Shown piece after piece: positions 16,264 through 30,007 of a stretch of 64,000 nucleotides of DNA. The position numbers and the translations under genes are program-made. How positions within the stretch are numbered: position 1 is the first letter of the stretch; every line of letters begins with the position of its first letter. A model generated the notes under the pieces. The model saw nothing but the letters and a program-made list of their open reading frames with translations. It ran no database searches and was not told the origin of the DNA. Location of the stretch: NCBI GenBank assembly GCA_012295275.1, contig CM022677.1:1783421-1847420 (forward strand), given 5' to 3'. Source of the stretch: Chrysomallon squamiferum. Its lineage: Eukaryota; Mollusca; Gastropoda; Neomphalida; Peltospiridae.

Positions 16264-18200
16264 TTTAACACATTTTATTTGTAAACAGTGAATCAAACTG
16301 ATCTTCCTTTTGTGGCACTAAATTTAAAACAGTATTTATGTTAATGTTACAAAGCCACATTTACTAATAAACTTTGTCTTTCTTGTTTCTAGAAAATTCA
16401 GTGAATACACTTTAACTGATTTTAAAATCCTGGTATTTTTCAGACTGAACTAATAAAAAATTACTGATAACACTGCTTACATTTACACTTTTGTAAATAA
16501 ACAAAGCTAAGCAAGGCTTTAGCATTCAAGAACTGTTAATAAAAACTATAAATGAAAATATTTTAAAAAATGACTCTTATCATTAAATCAAATGAGAAAT
16601 ACAAAGTTTAATAATTTTTAACATCTGTGATTAGTGATTACTATTCATTTTTATTTCAAATCTTTTTTCTTTGTGCTCCAGAATAAAACTTTAAAAAGAA
16701 ATTTAAGTCAATATTAAGTTTTAAACAAACATTTGTTAATGAAAACCAACAGTTATCTGCATTTCAGAACTTGAACAAATAATAAAAAATGTATTTAGTG
16801 ACTTGCTGTGAAAACAAACTTTGTCTGTCATCTACAAAGTCTTTCCACAAAGTGATTTTACAGATTATAATAATACTACATTATTAGTATTTTAATACTA
16901 CTACTACTACTGCTACTACTACTATTACTACTACTACTAATAATAATTATAATAATAATGAGAACAGGCACTTGCATAATTCTAATATTAATCATGATAT
17001 AATAGTAGTACTTTCTGTTTACAGTATAAGTAAGAATAAAATAATAACAAGAAAGTGTAGTTAAACTTTTAAAATAATAAGAACAACAAGAAATTGAAAA
17101 AATAAAATTTTAAATTATCAAAAATGATTTTAAATATTTTAGCAAAATATTGAAAGAATGAAAAATAAATATTTAAACATCAAAAAGCCAATAATTAGAA
17201 GAATGACTTAAACATTAAAGAACCTATGATCAGTCTTTAAAAGACTGAGTCCACAACAGAAATTCATGTTAATAAAACTGAGACATTATCAAAATAAATC
17301 TATCATATATCTTAGTAATAACTATTATACAGTACTTACTAATTATGATGAACACAGCTTCACTCAATTTTTATTTTCATCACATATTTTGTAATTATTG
17401 TAAAAATATTTCAAAATAAAAACAAAACATAACTGATCAGATGAAGAAAATGCCCTAATTAAATCACTCATCTCAAGCTTTCCAACTGAAGACAACTCTT
17501 ACACACAAGACTCTTAGAAGAAAACATCAGGTGACACCTAAAGAATGAGACAACATGTTTGGGAAATGCATATCGGTGTTTTCTCGTGTTTTAATCACTT
17601 GTGCATTTACTGTAACAACAATGTTTTGTTTGTAACTATTCTGTTATGAAGCTTCAGTGACTAACATTTAAACTTGAGCTGTTTATCTATCAGATGTTGT
17701 CTACAAGTGGCGAGTTGTTATAAGAATTCAGCCAAGTGGGCGGAGCTACCGATTGCAGCGTCATCTAAAAATAGACGCAGGCAAGAATGTATAGAGGTGC
17801 TGTTTGATTTAGTATTATTAGTTGTGGGATTGCTAAGAAAAGGAGAGTTTTGAATTAATACGCTTCAGTATTAGTGGTTTAGTAAATCGTTGATGGTTAG
17901 CAGAATAACATATTATTATGTTAATGTTATTTATAGGTATTTGAAAAGCCCGAATGTCACCGATCAAATCTAATATTTTGATTGGACAGTTATTTTTGTA
18001 CAGGGTCTTCCCCATTTGCACTGGAAATGATGTAATGTTGTGATCTATCGATCCATGTATCGAGCGTCGAATTACTCTGTTTAAAAAATTAAAGATTATT
18101 TCCTAAGTGAACAATAAAATAAAATAATTATAACATACTTTAAAGTAAAATTTTAATAAGTGGTCTTAATATTTAAACAATAAAGTGAACATTATAAAGA
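16264..18200. other. AT-rich non-coding stretch
   Basis: Almost free of microsatellites apart from a short (CTA)n/(TAA)n run at about 16895-16955. No gene, RNA or element protein is recognised. The character resembles 34.5-38.2 kb. A more GC-rich patch at about 17700-17790 (ccaagtgggcggagctaccg) has no identified function. Confidence 0.5.
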
Positions 18201-18208
18201 AAACCATA

Positions 18209-18257
<49 letters not shown>

Positions 18258-18366
18258 AGAAGAAGAAGAAGAAGAACAATAATAATAATACATCAATAAA
18301 TAAAATTAGGGTGTTAGCAACGTTTGTTTAATATCCGTCATTATAATTATATGTAAATAAAAAAAA

Positions 18367-18413
<47 letters not shown>

Positions 18414-19206
18414 AACAAAAAAAAAAAAAAAACACCGACAAACTTACGCTTCATTTCAATAACCATTTTACCACAGTTAAAACAAAGTTTTATATATTTT
18501 TAAGATCTCAACAAACAAAGAAAAAGTCATGTCAAGTAAATTTCTAACAGAATCACAGTGTTATCTTTGTACACAATCTTCTTAATTTTTACATAAATAC
18601 TACATTTAGCGGACAGTTTATCTTTGTACACAGTCAACTTAGATTTTATATAAATACTAGATTTAGCGGACATTTTATCTTTATTTATAAAATTGGTTGT
18701 TTTAATTTCATTTTTTTTTTTTTTTTTTTTTTTTTTTCAAAGAAACAATATTTTTCTCAAATGTTTTAAGAATTTTTGTCACATAAAGACAATATTAGAA
18801 GAAATAATTGTTTTCACCTGAAACTTGACTTGAACCAATATAAACATTTTGCTTCACGGGCTACTGTTTCCAGTTAGCAGCAAAGAATCATTGATATGAA
18901 CCATCCCACAGACAGGAGAGTACGTAACATGGTCATTATTATACCAGCTGTGAAGACTACCAAGTCCAGCTCTACTTGTAAATAGAAAATTAATTCATTG
19001 AATATATAAGTCCACAACAGATAACTCTTGTGCACTTCATAATAAGCTGTACAGGAGTTATCTCCCTTCCATTAACTCATTCATACATTCCATTGCTATT
19101 AACTGATGGAAAATTTATATTTACGATACTATCCTCTGAACTAATCCTTTCATTCATACTTTTAGTGGGGTTTTTTAAAAAAGAAAACAATTCCTTCATT
19201 TTAATG

Positions 19207-19288
<82 letters not shown>

Positions 19289-19353
19289 ACAACATAATCT
19301 GTACATTGTAAGTTTTAACTTTTTTCGTTAAACACAAATAATGTTATGTTGTG

Positions 19354-19416
<63 letters not shown>

Positions 19417-19585
19417 GGTGAAATTTAGGATTATTTTTTAAAATCTTCATTTTTTTAATTCGTATTTTAGACACCACCATGCATTGCTTAACCTAGGACA
19501 GTCACATATATGTATGTGTGTGTGTGTGTGTGTGTGTTAATATGATTATTATTATTTTCATTATTATTATTATTATTATTATTAT

Positions 19586-19644
<59 letters not shown>

Positions 19645-19660
19645 TATACGGTTATATATT
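18201..19660. repeat. Microsatellite cluster
   Basis: Holds (ACT)n then (GAA)n at about 18208-18275, (CA)n at about 18367-18410, a 66-bp direct duplication at about 18560-18690 (core ataaatactagatttagcggac), and poly(T) at about 18712-18738. It also holds (GA)n at about 19208-19286, (CT)n at about 19360-19414, (TG)n at about 19515-19538, and (ATT)n/(AGT)n at about 19545-19644. No gene is seen. Confidence 0.85.
18741..18830 (-). repeat. Dispersed repeat family R1, short minus copy
   Basis: The stretch aagacaatattagaagaaat at about 18786 is the reverse complement of a conserved core in two longer copies (about 25190-25545 and about 38245-38625). Flanks align on both sides (gtgaaaacaat on one side, cttaaaacat on the other). 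Confidence 0.7.
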
Positions 19661-20340
19661 CTAATTCATGGCCATGTTCCTGAAGATGTCAACATGACGA
19701 CTTAGTTAAACAAAAGTCGTTTACTTGTCGTTACGAAGTCGTTTGAAGTCTGTCGTAATAAAGAGAATCACTGTGTGGTTATTTTGTTTACTACTCACGC
19801 GATGTTCCTATCGTGCAGAGCTTGAAGTTTACCCTCTTGTCAACAGCTATACAATTTTACCGATATCAACACGGAATCAGTTCATAAATTTCGACCTGTC
19901 TGGTGAACTAATAGCCACTTACAGATTAAACATGGTTGAGAAACCAAGAAGATGGTTCAAAACACGCACCAAAATGTCACAGACAGGAACTATAATCATT
20001 AGCGGATGATGTTAGTGATAATTAGCACGTGATTTTTATGTAGTACGCAGAATGCGCGGTGCGTATCACGCTTGGTTACGACATACTTTTAATGAACGAC
20101 GACGTTAACAACTGTTTGTTAATAACATTCATCAAGACACTTCGAGATCACGAACATCCTGTGAACATATTAACGATATCGTTGTACACAAAGATGGCTG
20201 CGGGAACATGGCCACAGAAAATGAAATTTTTGTTTGCCATTTTTAGTCTCAGTTCTTCGAGAACGTTTTGTTCTTGTTACCGATAAAAAATAAACAACCA
20301 AAAAACATTATTTTCTTTTACAACAACAAAGTGTATGAAA
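19661..20340. other. Low-repeat interval with two unproven open frames
   Basis: Two plus-strand frames (about 19725-20009 and 20059-20286) are open but begin at TTG or GTG rather than ATG. They carry no domain I recognise, and no splice-supported extension is visible. I do not call genes here. Confidence 0.4.
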
Positions 20341-21330
<990 letters not shown>

Positions 21331-22140
21331 TCGCTGTCGTTGTTATCTTCTAGTTATTGTTGTCTCATTGTAATTTTTCGATTTTTACGGAAACTGTTAT
21401 TCATGCATTGTTAATATTATTATAATTAATATCATTACTGCCGTCGTTGTGGTCTTTTCCTTTAATGTTTTGACTTTCCATATTGACATTATCATCATCA
21501 TCATCATAATTATTATTTTTATCATTATTGTAATCATCATTTGTATTGATGTCGCCGTCGTTGACTTTATTTTGATATTATGTTGTAGTTCTAGCTATTG
21601 TTTTAAATTTATTGCTGTTATTCCTGTACTGCAATCATTTCTGACGTTGTGATATCGTTGTTGTTAGTGTTTTCTTCATAAAAGTTGTGATTATCAACGC
21701 TGGTGTCGTATCATCGGAGTTTTATTAATGTTGTTGTAGTTCTCATTTAAGTAACTGATATTTTTACCATCTTGTTAATATCACTGCTTCCATCGTTGTT
21801 ATTGTCGTTACGGTTAATCAAAATGTTGCTTCTGTGATGGTTACTGTTTTATATCGTTGTTATATTTTTTACTGTTAATGTTACTGTTCCCGTTGTTGCT
21901 TTTTGTCAGCAATTATTACTAGCAGTAGTAGTGGTATTGTAATAGTAAATGTAGTAACATCGTTGCGCTACATACATGCGTACATTGATACGCACAACAT
22001 ACACACACACGCCCAATCATACACACCGCAAGCAAATACCATGGAAGTGAAATCAGCTCAACTTACCGTCTTTAGTTATTTCTTCCTTCATTCACTGCGT
22101 CTGACTCGCTACACACTGTAACAGATGGTGGGCCCGCCAT
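21331..22140. other. Degenerate TTG/ATT-rich DNA, no gene seen
   Basis: Triplet-biased sequence rich in gttgtt, atcatc and attatt words, probably an eroded trinucleotide repeat field. No recognisable gene. Confidence 0.5.
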
Positions 22141-22422
22141 CACAGACGGCTTAATATGAATTCGCACAATATTCGTCGGCCACGGCAGCAGTGTTCGCCA
22201 CTCGTTTATGTAGACTGGTTGTCACGCCACTGTTCAGCAGTTCACGTGTCTTGTCCCTAAACAAAATGGATGTAATCCGAAGCTGCGACTGTCATATTTA
22301 CAAAGTGCACCCTTCGACGGGTCGCAATCAGATTCCTCTCAAATTTGCTGCTCCTCCCGATGCCCGTGTAATCAATGCTACTGCGCGACTATATTATTGC
22401 GCATGAAGTTCAAGGTAAACGG
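22141..22422 (+). other. GC-richer unique block beside the MULE fragment
   Basis: Noticeably more GC-rich than its surroundings. A frame at 22191-22406 includes an ATG at 22266 and the peptide NKMDVIRSCDCHIYKVHPS, not recognised. It ends just before a possible donor (CAAG|GTAAAC, about 22415) and a 16-bp repeat array. It could be an exon or the terminal region of the adjacent transposon; neither is shown. Confidence 0.3.
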
Positions 22423-22498
22423 ACACTTCCCCACACAGACACTTCCCCACACAGACAATTCCCCACACAGACAATTCCCCACTTGGACAAATCCCCAC
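22423..22498 (+). repeat. 16-bp tandem repeat, acacttccccacacag
   Basis: Period 16, starts at 22423, 22439, 22455, 22471 and 22487, with late units diverging. It lies about 90 bp from the 3' end of the MULE-like exon. Confidence 0.9.
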
Positions 22499-22644
22499 TC
22501 CACACAGTAGTAGTGACATATACGATACAACGCTTAGAACAGAATTAGTATTTTTTATTCTATTTTAAATCTTACACAAAGGTCAATACCCTTTAAAAAA
22601 TATCTGAGACAGTCTCGCTGTTGTCACGCCTGTCACTTTGTGCA

Positions 22645-22834
22645 GCTTTGACTGTGGTTGGTGGGTGTGGCGTCTCACACGCTTTGACTGAGGTTTGTGG
22701 GTGTGGCGTCTCACACGCTTTGACTGAGGTTTGTGGGTGTGGCGTCTCACACGCTCTGACTGAGGTTTGTGGGTGTGGCGTCTCACACGCTTTGACTGAG
22801 GTTTGTGGGTGTGGCGTCTCACACGCTTTGCTTG
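22645..22834 (-). repeat. 36-bp coding minisatellite in the MULE tail
   Basis: Five 36-bp units (gcgtctcacac at 22670, 22706, 22742, 22778, 22814). They encode a 12-residue Arg/His/Lys-rich motif, RVRRHTHKPQSK, and the unit length keeps the frame. Confidence 0.95.
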
Positions 22835-23167
22835 TGGCTCACCACGCAGGTCTCGTAGTAAGGCAGCAGCAACCTGGACCTGATCTTTCCGTTTGCTATC
22901 AATGTCTCTCCAGATGGTAGGGTGTGCATGTCCAACTAGCTTTGCAAAGGCGCTGTTCCATCCCTCGCATGTGTTGTTGGTTCTTGATTCCCCTTCAGGA
23001 GTAATGGAAGTGACATTCCATATCGGTGGTTGACTCACTGGAGCATACGACGCATCCTAAGTGGAGGGATGGATCCATCTGGAAGTTCTGGAGGCTGAAT
23101 ACGACGTAAGGGTCACATAGGTGATGTCAAGGTAGTCAAGGAAGTCAAGGACAGGTTCGAGTCCTTC

Positions 23168-23375
23168 TGGTATGTGCTCCTGTGGATATGTCAGACTGTC
23201 AGGAACATCATCCACTAGTAAGAACGCGAGTGTTTCTGGTATGTGCTGCTGTAGATATGTCAGACACACAGTGACGTCATCCACTAGTAAGAACGCGAGT
23301 GTTTCTGGTATGTGCTCCTGTGGATATGTCAGACTGTCAGGAACATCATCCACTAGTAAGAAGGCGAGTCCATCT
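23168..23375 (-). repeat. 69-bp coding triplication in the MULE exon
   Basis: Three in-frame 69-bp copies repeat the LAFLLVDDV...HIPE segment that relatives carry once. The middle copy is the most diverged (VTVCLTYLQQ). Confidence 0.9.
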
Positions 23376-23484
23376 AGCAGGCCACAGAAGAGTTTCACGT
23401 TCTCCTCTTCTCTATGTCGCTGTACAAGACCAAGAGTCTGGATCTTCCTCCATGTGTCCTGTGTTAGGTGATAGAAGCAGACAC

Positions 23485-24714
23485 CTACAAAAATCAAATA
23501 AATAACAAAACATAGAATCAAACAAAACAAACAAACAAACACCACCACCACCACCACCACCAACATCAACAACAACAATAATAAGCCTATTATTATGTGA
23601 GTTTGTCCTGCTTTGTTATTACCGCTGTCATTGTGGTCATCGCTGCTGTTAATGTGGTCTTGTTTTTACAGTGGATGGCTTTTATCTCATGTCACTATTA
23701 TAAACATTGTCATCATCACTGTTGTCACGGAACCCAGTACATAAGCGGTGTTAGTTTCAAGTGTTAACGAATCTATTAAAATATGGCTCGTTTCTTGTCT
23801 GGGGATTGCGCCTTTTGTAGACCCGCTGACCGTGTAATTAAAAAAATGTGACTGTTGATTATAATAGATACATATATTTGCATATACTACAGATATAAAC
23901 TATATATAATATCAAGTATCCACTATGAACATCAAACCAAACACAATATTTAAATTAGTAAGATAATGATTTATTTTACACATGTATACTTATTATTTAG
24001 TGGTTGAGGACATGCGAGTTGGCGATAAATGAAATATTATAATTTCTATTTGTTTAATTTTCAGTAGCAGGTTATGTTATAAATATATATAACACAAGCT
24101 CTCTTAAACACACATATTCACAGTTTCGTTTTAATCTTGAAATAAAGGAAACGAACTAAATCTTTAATAAATATCATTTTAGAAATAAATACGGAAATAA
24201 AATATTGACTAACCTGAAATTGTTATTATTATTTTTATTATTTATTTGCTAAATTTAAAAAATAAATAAATAAAGGGGAGCAATATATTAATCATCATCA
24301 TCATCACAGTATAAAGGACAATTACAAATAACAAAAACAACAACAAGACACAAATAAATAAATAAATAAATAAATAAAAAACTACAAGGCAGTTTATGTT
24401 TCGCTGCCATGACAACTCGTTTATCGATCGACTTCAAGTCGTGTCGCAGCGCTCAAACAAAATTAATAAACTAGGTCACCCCCCACCCCATACCATCCCA
24501 TCCAGTTCTCAGTACTCACTGCTGATGTGAATTTCACCTTAAACAATGCACAAACAACTGACGCTTTACAATTATTTCCGAAGACATTTATTAAACAAAT
24601 TCAACAACAACGACGACAACAATAAATAAACAGAAACGAACAAATTGAAAATAATAATAATAATAATAATTAAAAATAAAATAAAATAAAATATATTAAA
24701 TAAAAATAAAATAA

Positions 24715-24756
<42 letters not shown>

Positions 24757-25044
24757 AATAGCAACAACGACAATAACATAAGAACAATAATAATAATAAC
24801 AATGAGAAAAACAATAATAATAAGAAAAACTAGATAGACTAATTATATGTAACAGTTGCAGCAGTAGTTGTAATTAATTAATTTATACGTAACTACATTT
24901 TCCAGTACACGAGAAGTAAAACAGCTGGCTAGATGCTGCTCATTTCATTTCACCAACAAATAGTTTTCAGTAAACGCCAAACTTTTAGAACAGTAAATAA
25001 ATAAATAAGTAAATAATCTATATACAGGTTTTCATATTAAATTA

Positions 25045-25099
<55 letters not shown>

Positions 25100-25165
25100 T
25101 ACTCTTTATTTTTCTCGTTATTATTTAGTTTACTACATGCTAGAGCAGGAATTGATACACGTTTT
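23485..25165. other. Non-coding interval upstream of the MULE exon
   Basis: Holds a (CAC)n/(AAC)n stretch at about 23540-23582, (AAAT)n at about 24352-24382, (AAT)n/(TAAA)n at about 24648-24755, and (ATT)n at about 25048-25100. Earlier MULE exons were looked for on the minus strand and not found. Confidence 0.6.
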
Positions 25166-25189
25166 ACAGCACGACAAAATATTTGTATT

Positions 25190-25545
25190 GGCTCAGGTTA
25201 AGTTTATGTGAAAACAATGATTTCTTCTAATATTGTCTTTATGTATCAAACTTTCTTAAAGCATCTTAAAGAAAAATAATGAAACAACCATTTGTAACTG
25301 TTTTGTACATCCAACACTCATACCATAATCTATATTTAATACTTAATAAATATCCTTAACATTGCCAAAAACTTCTTCATTGACGATTTATTGCTTTCAT
25401 TGGTATCCGAAATGTCACATCTGATTTATTTAAGTGTTCTCTATAATTTCCTTTCTTTTTTCCACTTTTGTTGATAGTATTGAGATCTTCCCTCTGATCA
25501 ATGGCTAACTGTCGCTTGAGAACCAGCAACATGCCCACTGCCTTG
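25190..25545 (+). repeat. Dispersed repeat family R1, longer copy
   Basis: Aligns in direct orientation with about 38245-38625 over roughly 350 bp with scattered substitutions and indels. Shared words include ttcttctaatattgtcttta, tttgtacatccaacactca, tttcattggtatc and aatggctaactgtc. No terminal repeats or proteins are seen, so its class is unknown. Confidence 0.85.
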
Positions 25546-26615
25546 TTCATAACAGTTTACTCTGATTTATATGTTGTTAGCACACAAACCAATACCATTC
25601 AATAATGCAAAAACAACAAAAAATCACTAAATTTGAACTAACCGCCATTTCCCGCTTGAAACTTTACTAGCTACTGTTAAGTTATTTTGCGTGCCACTAT
25701 ACGATCATTGCAACCCTCTGTGAACCCACTTTTCATCAAAGTAACATACATTTTACATCTGCACCCATTACCATCCTTATATAACAAACGTCACGCAACC
25801 TAGCCTACATTTTCCTACTGTACTTTTTTCTTTACTTATACCGAATGACATTTGCTTGCATGGTTTTTATTTTTTTATTTTTGTGTACTGTTCTTACATT
25901 ATTATATCACATTATTATTGTATTATGTAGCTGTTGTTCGTACTAACATTTTACTGTTTCGGTACATTTTAACGTTTATATTTACATTCGCGATTTCCCA
26001 GGTTTTTTCTTTTTGCCCGGAAAGCTGCTCGCAACAATTAGTCCATGAAATCGAGGGTCGATAGTAGTATAGTTATAACTGTTCTGCATTGTTATTTATT
26101 TCAAAACGACGAACAACTCTTCTTACGAAACAAAAAACAACGGCTGTTAATTTATATTCACTTTTCAATAGACTGAACATAATGAGCCACCTTATCTGTG
26201 ATGTATTAATCGTATATCACTAGTTAGGTGAAGATTTATTAACAGTTATCGCTGACATATTAAACAGCGTTCTAACCCCAGAACTAAACCCGATGCATTT
26301 GTTCAATGACCCCAGCACGATACACTAAACAGCGCCTTTGTTTACAGCAGAAGATCAAGCATATATTATGATAATGATATCGATTGACGTCACAACAAGG
26401 GCGAGTAATTCTCTTTGGTTCTCTTACTGAAATACATTGAAGCGACGTTGTTGGAAACATCGCTCTAGAAATACACCGGTAACAACATTAGTAAAGATTA
26501 TTATTTCCCGTTCCAGCTAAAGGTTCAAATCAGATACTGATGTTTCTGCCTTCGTATGTTTGAGAAAAAACGCGTAAAAGATGTTTATAACAAATTGCTA
26601 TTAGAATGTATAAAA

Positions 26616-26668
<53 letters not shown>

Positions 26669-27534
26669 GGCGTTGTTATTGTGTTATTTACATCGTTGGC
26701 ATTTCCTATTATTTATTTATTTTTTTTATTTTATTTTATTATTATATTTATTTTTTATTTCCTTAATGTTATTTTTTTTTTTAGGAAATGGATCACCTAC
26801 TTCCAGAAACCAGACGTGAAAAAAACACATGAGCAGTTGTAACAAGATTTTTGACATTTGCCATTAAATGCCTTCACAAACACTGACAACAGAAAAGCTG
26901 TTACTTTTATTATTCAGTAACTGAAAATATTTTTAACCCTAAACCTACATTACAGGCACTGTCACTTCACGAATATACCAATTTGTAAACTTTTCTCACA
27001 TCACTAAAACTTAATATTTTTTTTCATTTAGTTGCACAACAAAAATAAACCAGGCATGAAAAGAAACATTTAAAAATTGAATAAATAGAAAGGTTAAAAG
27101 ATTATTTATTCATTAAAAAAAATTCCAAAAATTAAACACCCTTCCCCCACCAACCCGCCTCCTCAGTATAACAAATCTTTTGACGTTTTTAATTAACGGT
27201 GTCTTTTGCATTATTTTCTATGAATACCACATAGGAATGTTGACTAACGTTTTGAGAAGTGAAATTCGATGATGAACAATGATCATTGAAACAAAATCCT
27301 TTTGTTCAGGTCAAAATCATTTTTGTTTTCTTTTAGGTTTTTTTTTTCAGGTCAAAAATATTTTTTTTTTTTTTTTTTTTTTTTTATAAAAAATATTATA
27401 CAGCTAATTTGCTTTTAAATCTGGGCCTTCGTACTCTTTGTATAGTATTTACAAAACCTGTTGTGTTTTATCTTTTGTATTCTTTTTTGAAAAGAACGCA
27501 TTTAAGTAAAATATGTTATCTTTATTCGTCTTTC

Positions 27535-27622
<88 letters not shown>

Positions 27623-27626
27623 TTTT
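25546..27626. other. AT-rich interval with GT and CT microsatellites
   Basis: Contains (GT)n at about 26616-26664, poly(T) at about 27359-27385, and (CT)n then (AT)n at about 27539-27612. Nothing coding is recognised. Confidence 0.6.
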
Positions 27627-28152
27627 ACTCCTGTTCAGTAAGATTATTTTTAGTAATTATTAATCAAATACAAGGCAAACATTCTGCATAAATTATGCTG
27701 ATTAGACATATATATATATATATATAAAGGAAATAATAATAATAATAAAGTAATAATAAGATAATTTAAAAAAAAAAACTACTGGATTTATTGTAACAAA
27801 CATCTGCGGGAAAAAAAAAAAAATAATAATAAAAATAAAAATAAAATGGCGTGCGTTCTGTTTCACTGAAATAACACTGAACGTCCTATTGTTATTATTT
27901 ACTCCTGTTCAGTAAGATTATTTTTAGTAATTATTAATCAAATACAAGGCAAACATTCTACATACATTATGCTGAGAAATTATATGAGAAAAGAAATAAA
28001 AATTATAATAATAATAAAGTAATAATAAAATAAGATCATTTAAAAAAAAAAAAAAAAAAAGAACTACTGGATTTATTGTAACAAAAAAATAAAATGGCGG
28101 TCGTTCTGTTTCACTGAAATAACACTGAGCGTCGTATTGTTATTATTTTACG
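27627..28152. repeat. Tandem duplication of a 274-bp segment
   Basis: The second copy starts at 27901 with the same actcctgttcagtaagatta as the first at 27627. Both end near ctgtttcactgaaataacac. The copies differ by indels in A-rich runs and loss of a TA tract in copy 2. Confidence 0.92.
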
Positions 28153-30007
28153 CACACTGAACGTAACCTCGTTCTCCGAGTGTGGAAATAAATGCTGACA
28201 TGTAATATCTCTGTTTACCTCGCTTTAGCCCGCCTGAACCGAGAGCAATGTAAACATGGACGACACCCAGTCGTATTTCACGTCACAGGCTAGTCACGTG
28301 ATGTTTGACATTACTTTCTTGTACGGCGTGAAAACAGACACTTTTTTGTTGATTTGTTTCAAAGGACACTGTCTCGTTTATTAGTGAGTAAAGTACGTAA
28401 AAGCCTCAGAGTACGATACGTGTATTCACTTCACATAGAAACGAGAAAACTAGGTTAGAGAAGGCTGTTCTTATTAATAAATAATAATAATAATATAATA
28501 ATAATAATATTCTGTCGAGTTCACACACGAAAATATTTCAGATGATAATAAACAATGAGATTATTTTCAGAGTTTTGTTATCTCATCTAGAGCCAAACTG
28601 TGTGGTTTAAATACACTTCTGATACAGTATGTTAAAAAAAAACAAAAAAAAAAAACAAAAAATGAAATATATATATATAAAAAAAATAATTGAAAAAGAA
28701 TACTTCAGTTTTTTTAAATACGTGTAGCCATATTGCTTTCTAAACTGGTTTATATGTATTCATTTTGTCAAATACAAATCGTTACCATTCCAAAACTGTA
28801 AAAAATATTAATTATCAGCTGATCAACTGAATTTTATTCTGTTACACACAACCAACAGACATCTGTGATGTGAATAAACAGATGGACAGACAGATACACA
28901 GAAAGTCAGTCAGACACACTGACAGATAGATAGGTAGGTAGGTAGGTAGATAGATAGATAAAATATATACGCAGAAAGCCAAAGACAGACAGAGAAACGT
29001 ATGGATAAATATGTAATGCAAGAGGATGAACGGACAATAAACACATATACACACTTAAATACATACATACACATATACATACATATACATACATATACAT
29101 ATATTTGCATGTATACGTATAGATATATACGTATGCATATGTATGTATATGTATGTTTATGTCGTGTGTGTGTGTGTGTGTAAAGAAAAATGATTAAAAA
29201 AGTGTGTAAGATCCAGAATATAATATATTCTTCTAAGCTTGCTGTTTTTATATTTAGTCAAAGGAGGAAGGTTACATGATACTGAATAAAAACTGTTGAA
29301 GATAAACAAAAGATGACGATGATAATAAGAATAACAAAACAACAAATTTATAACACACACACACACACACACGCACACATAAACAAATATTCGAAATGAA
29401 AGAGTGAAAGATTAACGATGTGTAAAGAAACATAATAAATAAAAAAAAAATAAAAAAAATAACCCATGAAAGAAAAAATATGTATGTGTACAGGACAATG
29501 TAAAAATAGAATAATCCAGGTAAATTATTACGATAAATTTATAAAAATTAATTTAAACAAAATAAAATAAAATAAATAATAATAAAAAATGTATGTATGA
29601 AAATTAACATTTTTATTGTTGTTGTTGTAGTCATCATCATCGTTATTGTCAACATCATTATTTGTTAGTTAATTTATTATTGTTGTTGTTGTTGTTATAT
29701 GTGTTGATTTTTAAAAAGCTTTAGTTTAGATGTGATGTTAATTAATGAGATAATTCAGATGCTTATCACGATTTTCTATATAATAATAATAATCATAACA
29801 AAGAAGACAGAATACTGACAGCGAATGACACAGCGAAAATATGATCTGTCAGTTTTTACAAAACGCGCCGATTATTTTTTTGTAAACAGAATAGTCGATC
29901 ATAATTCTTTTATTCTTCTATTGTCGGATCGTGACATCGTTTATTTTTTATTTTTTCTACTTTTTATTTATTTATTTTTATTTGTTTTTTTAAGAATGAA
30001 CGACATA
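28153..30007. other. Non-coding interval before unit A
   Basis: Includes (AAT)n at about 28478-28508, (GATA)/(GTAG) tetranucleotides at about 28921-28961, ACAT/TATG-rich DNA at about 29040-29180, and (CA)n at about 29354-29378. A 42-codon frame from ATG 28256 in a GC-richer patch is not recognised. Confidence 0.5.

Larger units (their letters stand above)
22586..23484 (-). pseudogene. MULE transposase-like C-terminal exon, frameshifted
   Basis: Read on the minus strand from a good acceptor (TTTTTGTAG|GTGTCTGC, exon start 23484). The protein begins CFYHLTQDTWRKIQTLGL and continues LFCGLLDGLAFLLVDDVP. It ends with WNVTSIT, RTNNTCEGWNSAFAKLVGHA and HPTIWRDIDSKRK. This is the C-terminal part of the Mutator-like (MULE) transposase proteins often found with FLYWCH fingers in invertebrates. 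The earlier DDE exons are not found upstream. Three oddities stand out. The segment AFLLVDDVPDSLTYPQEHIP is triplicated in frame (69-bp repeats, about 23168-23375). Two compensating frameshifts flank the expected RRIQPP...LRMRRM stretch and leave a TAG at 23057-23059 in the main frame. The tail is a fivefold KRVRRHTHKPQS repeat (36-bp units, about 22645-22834). It is probably a decayed transposon or derived gene. Confidence 0.75.

Noticed and set aside
19725-20286. Two open frames in a low-repeat stretch
   Set aside because: They begin at TTG/GTG, lack domains and show no splice continuity.
28256-28384. 42-codon frame in a GC-richer patch
   Set aside because: Too short, unrecognised, no splice or conservation evidence.
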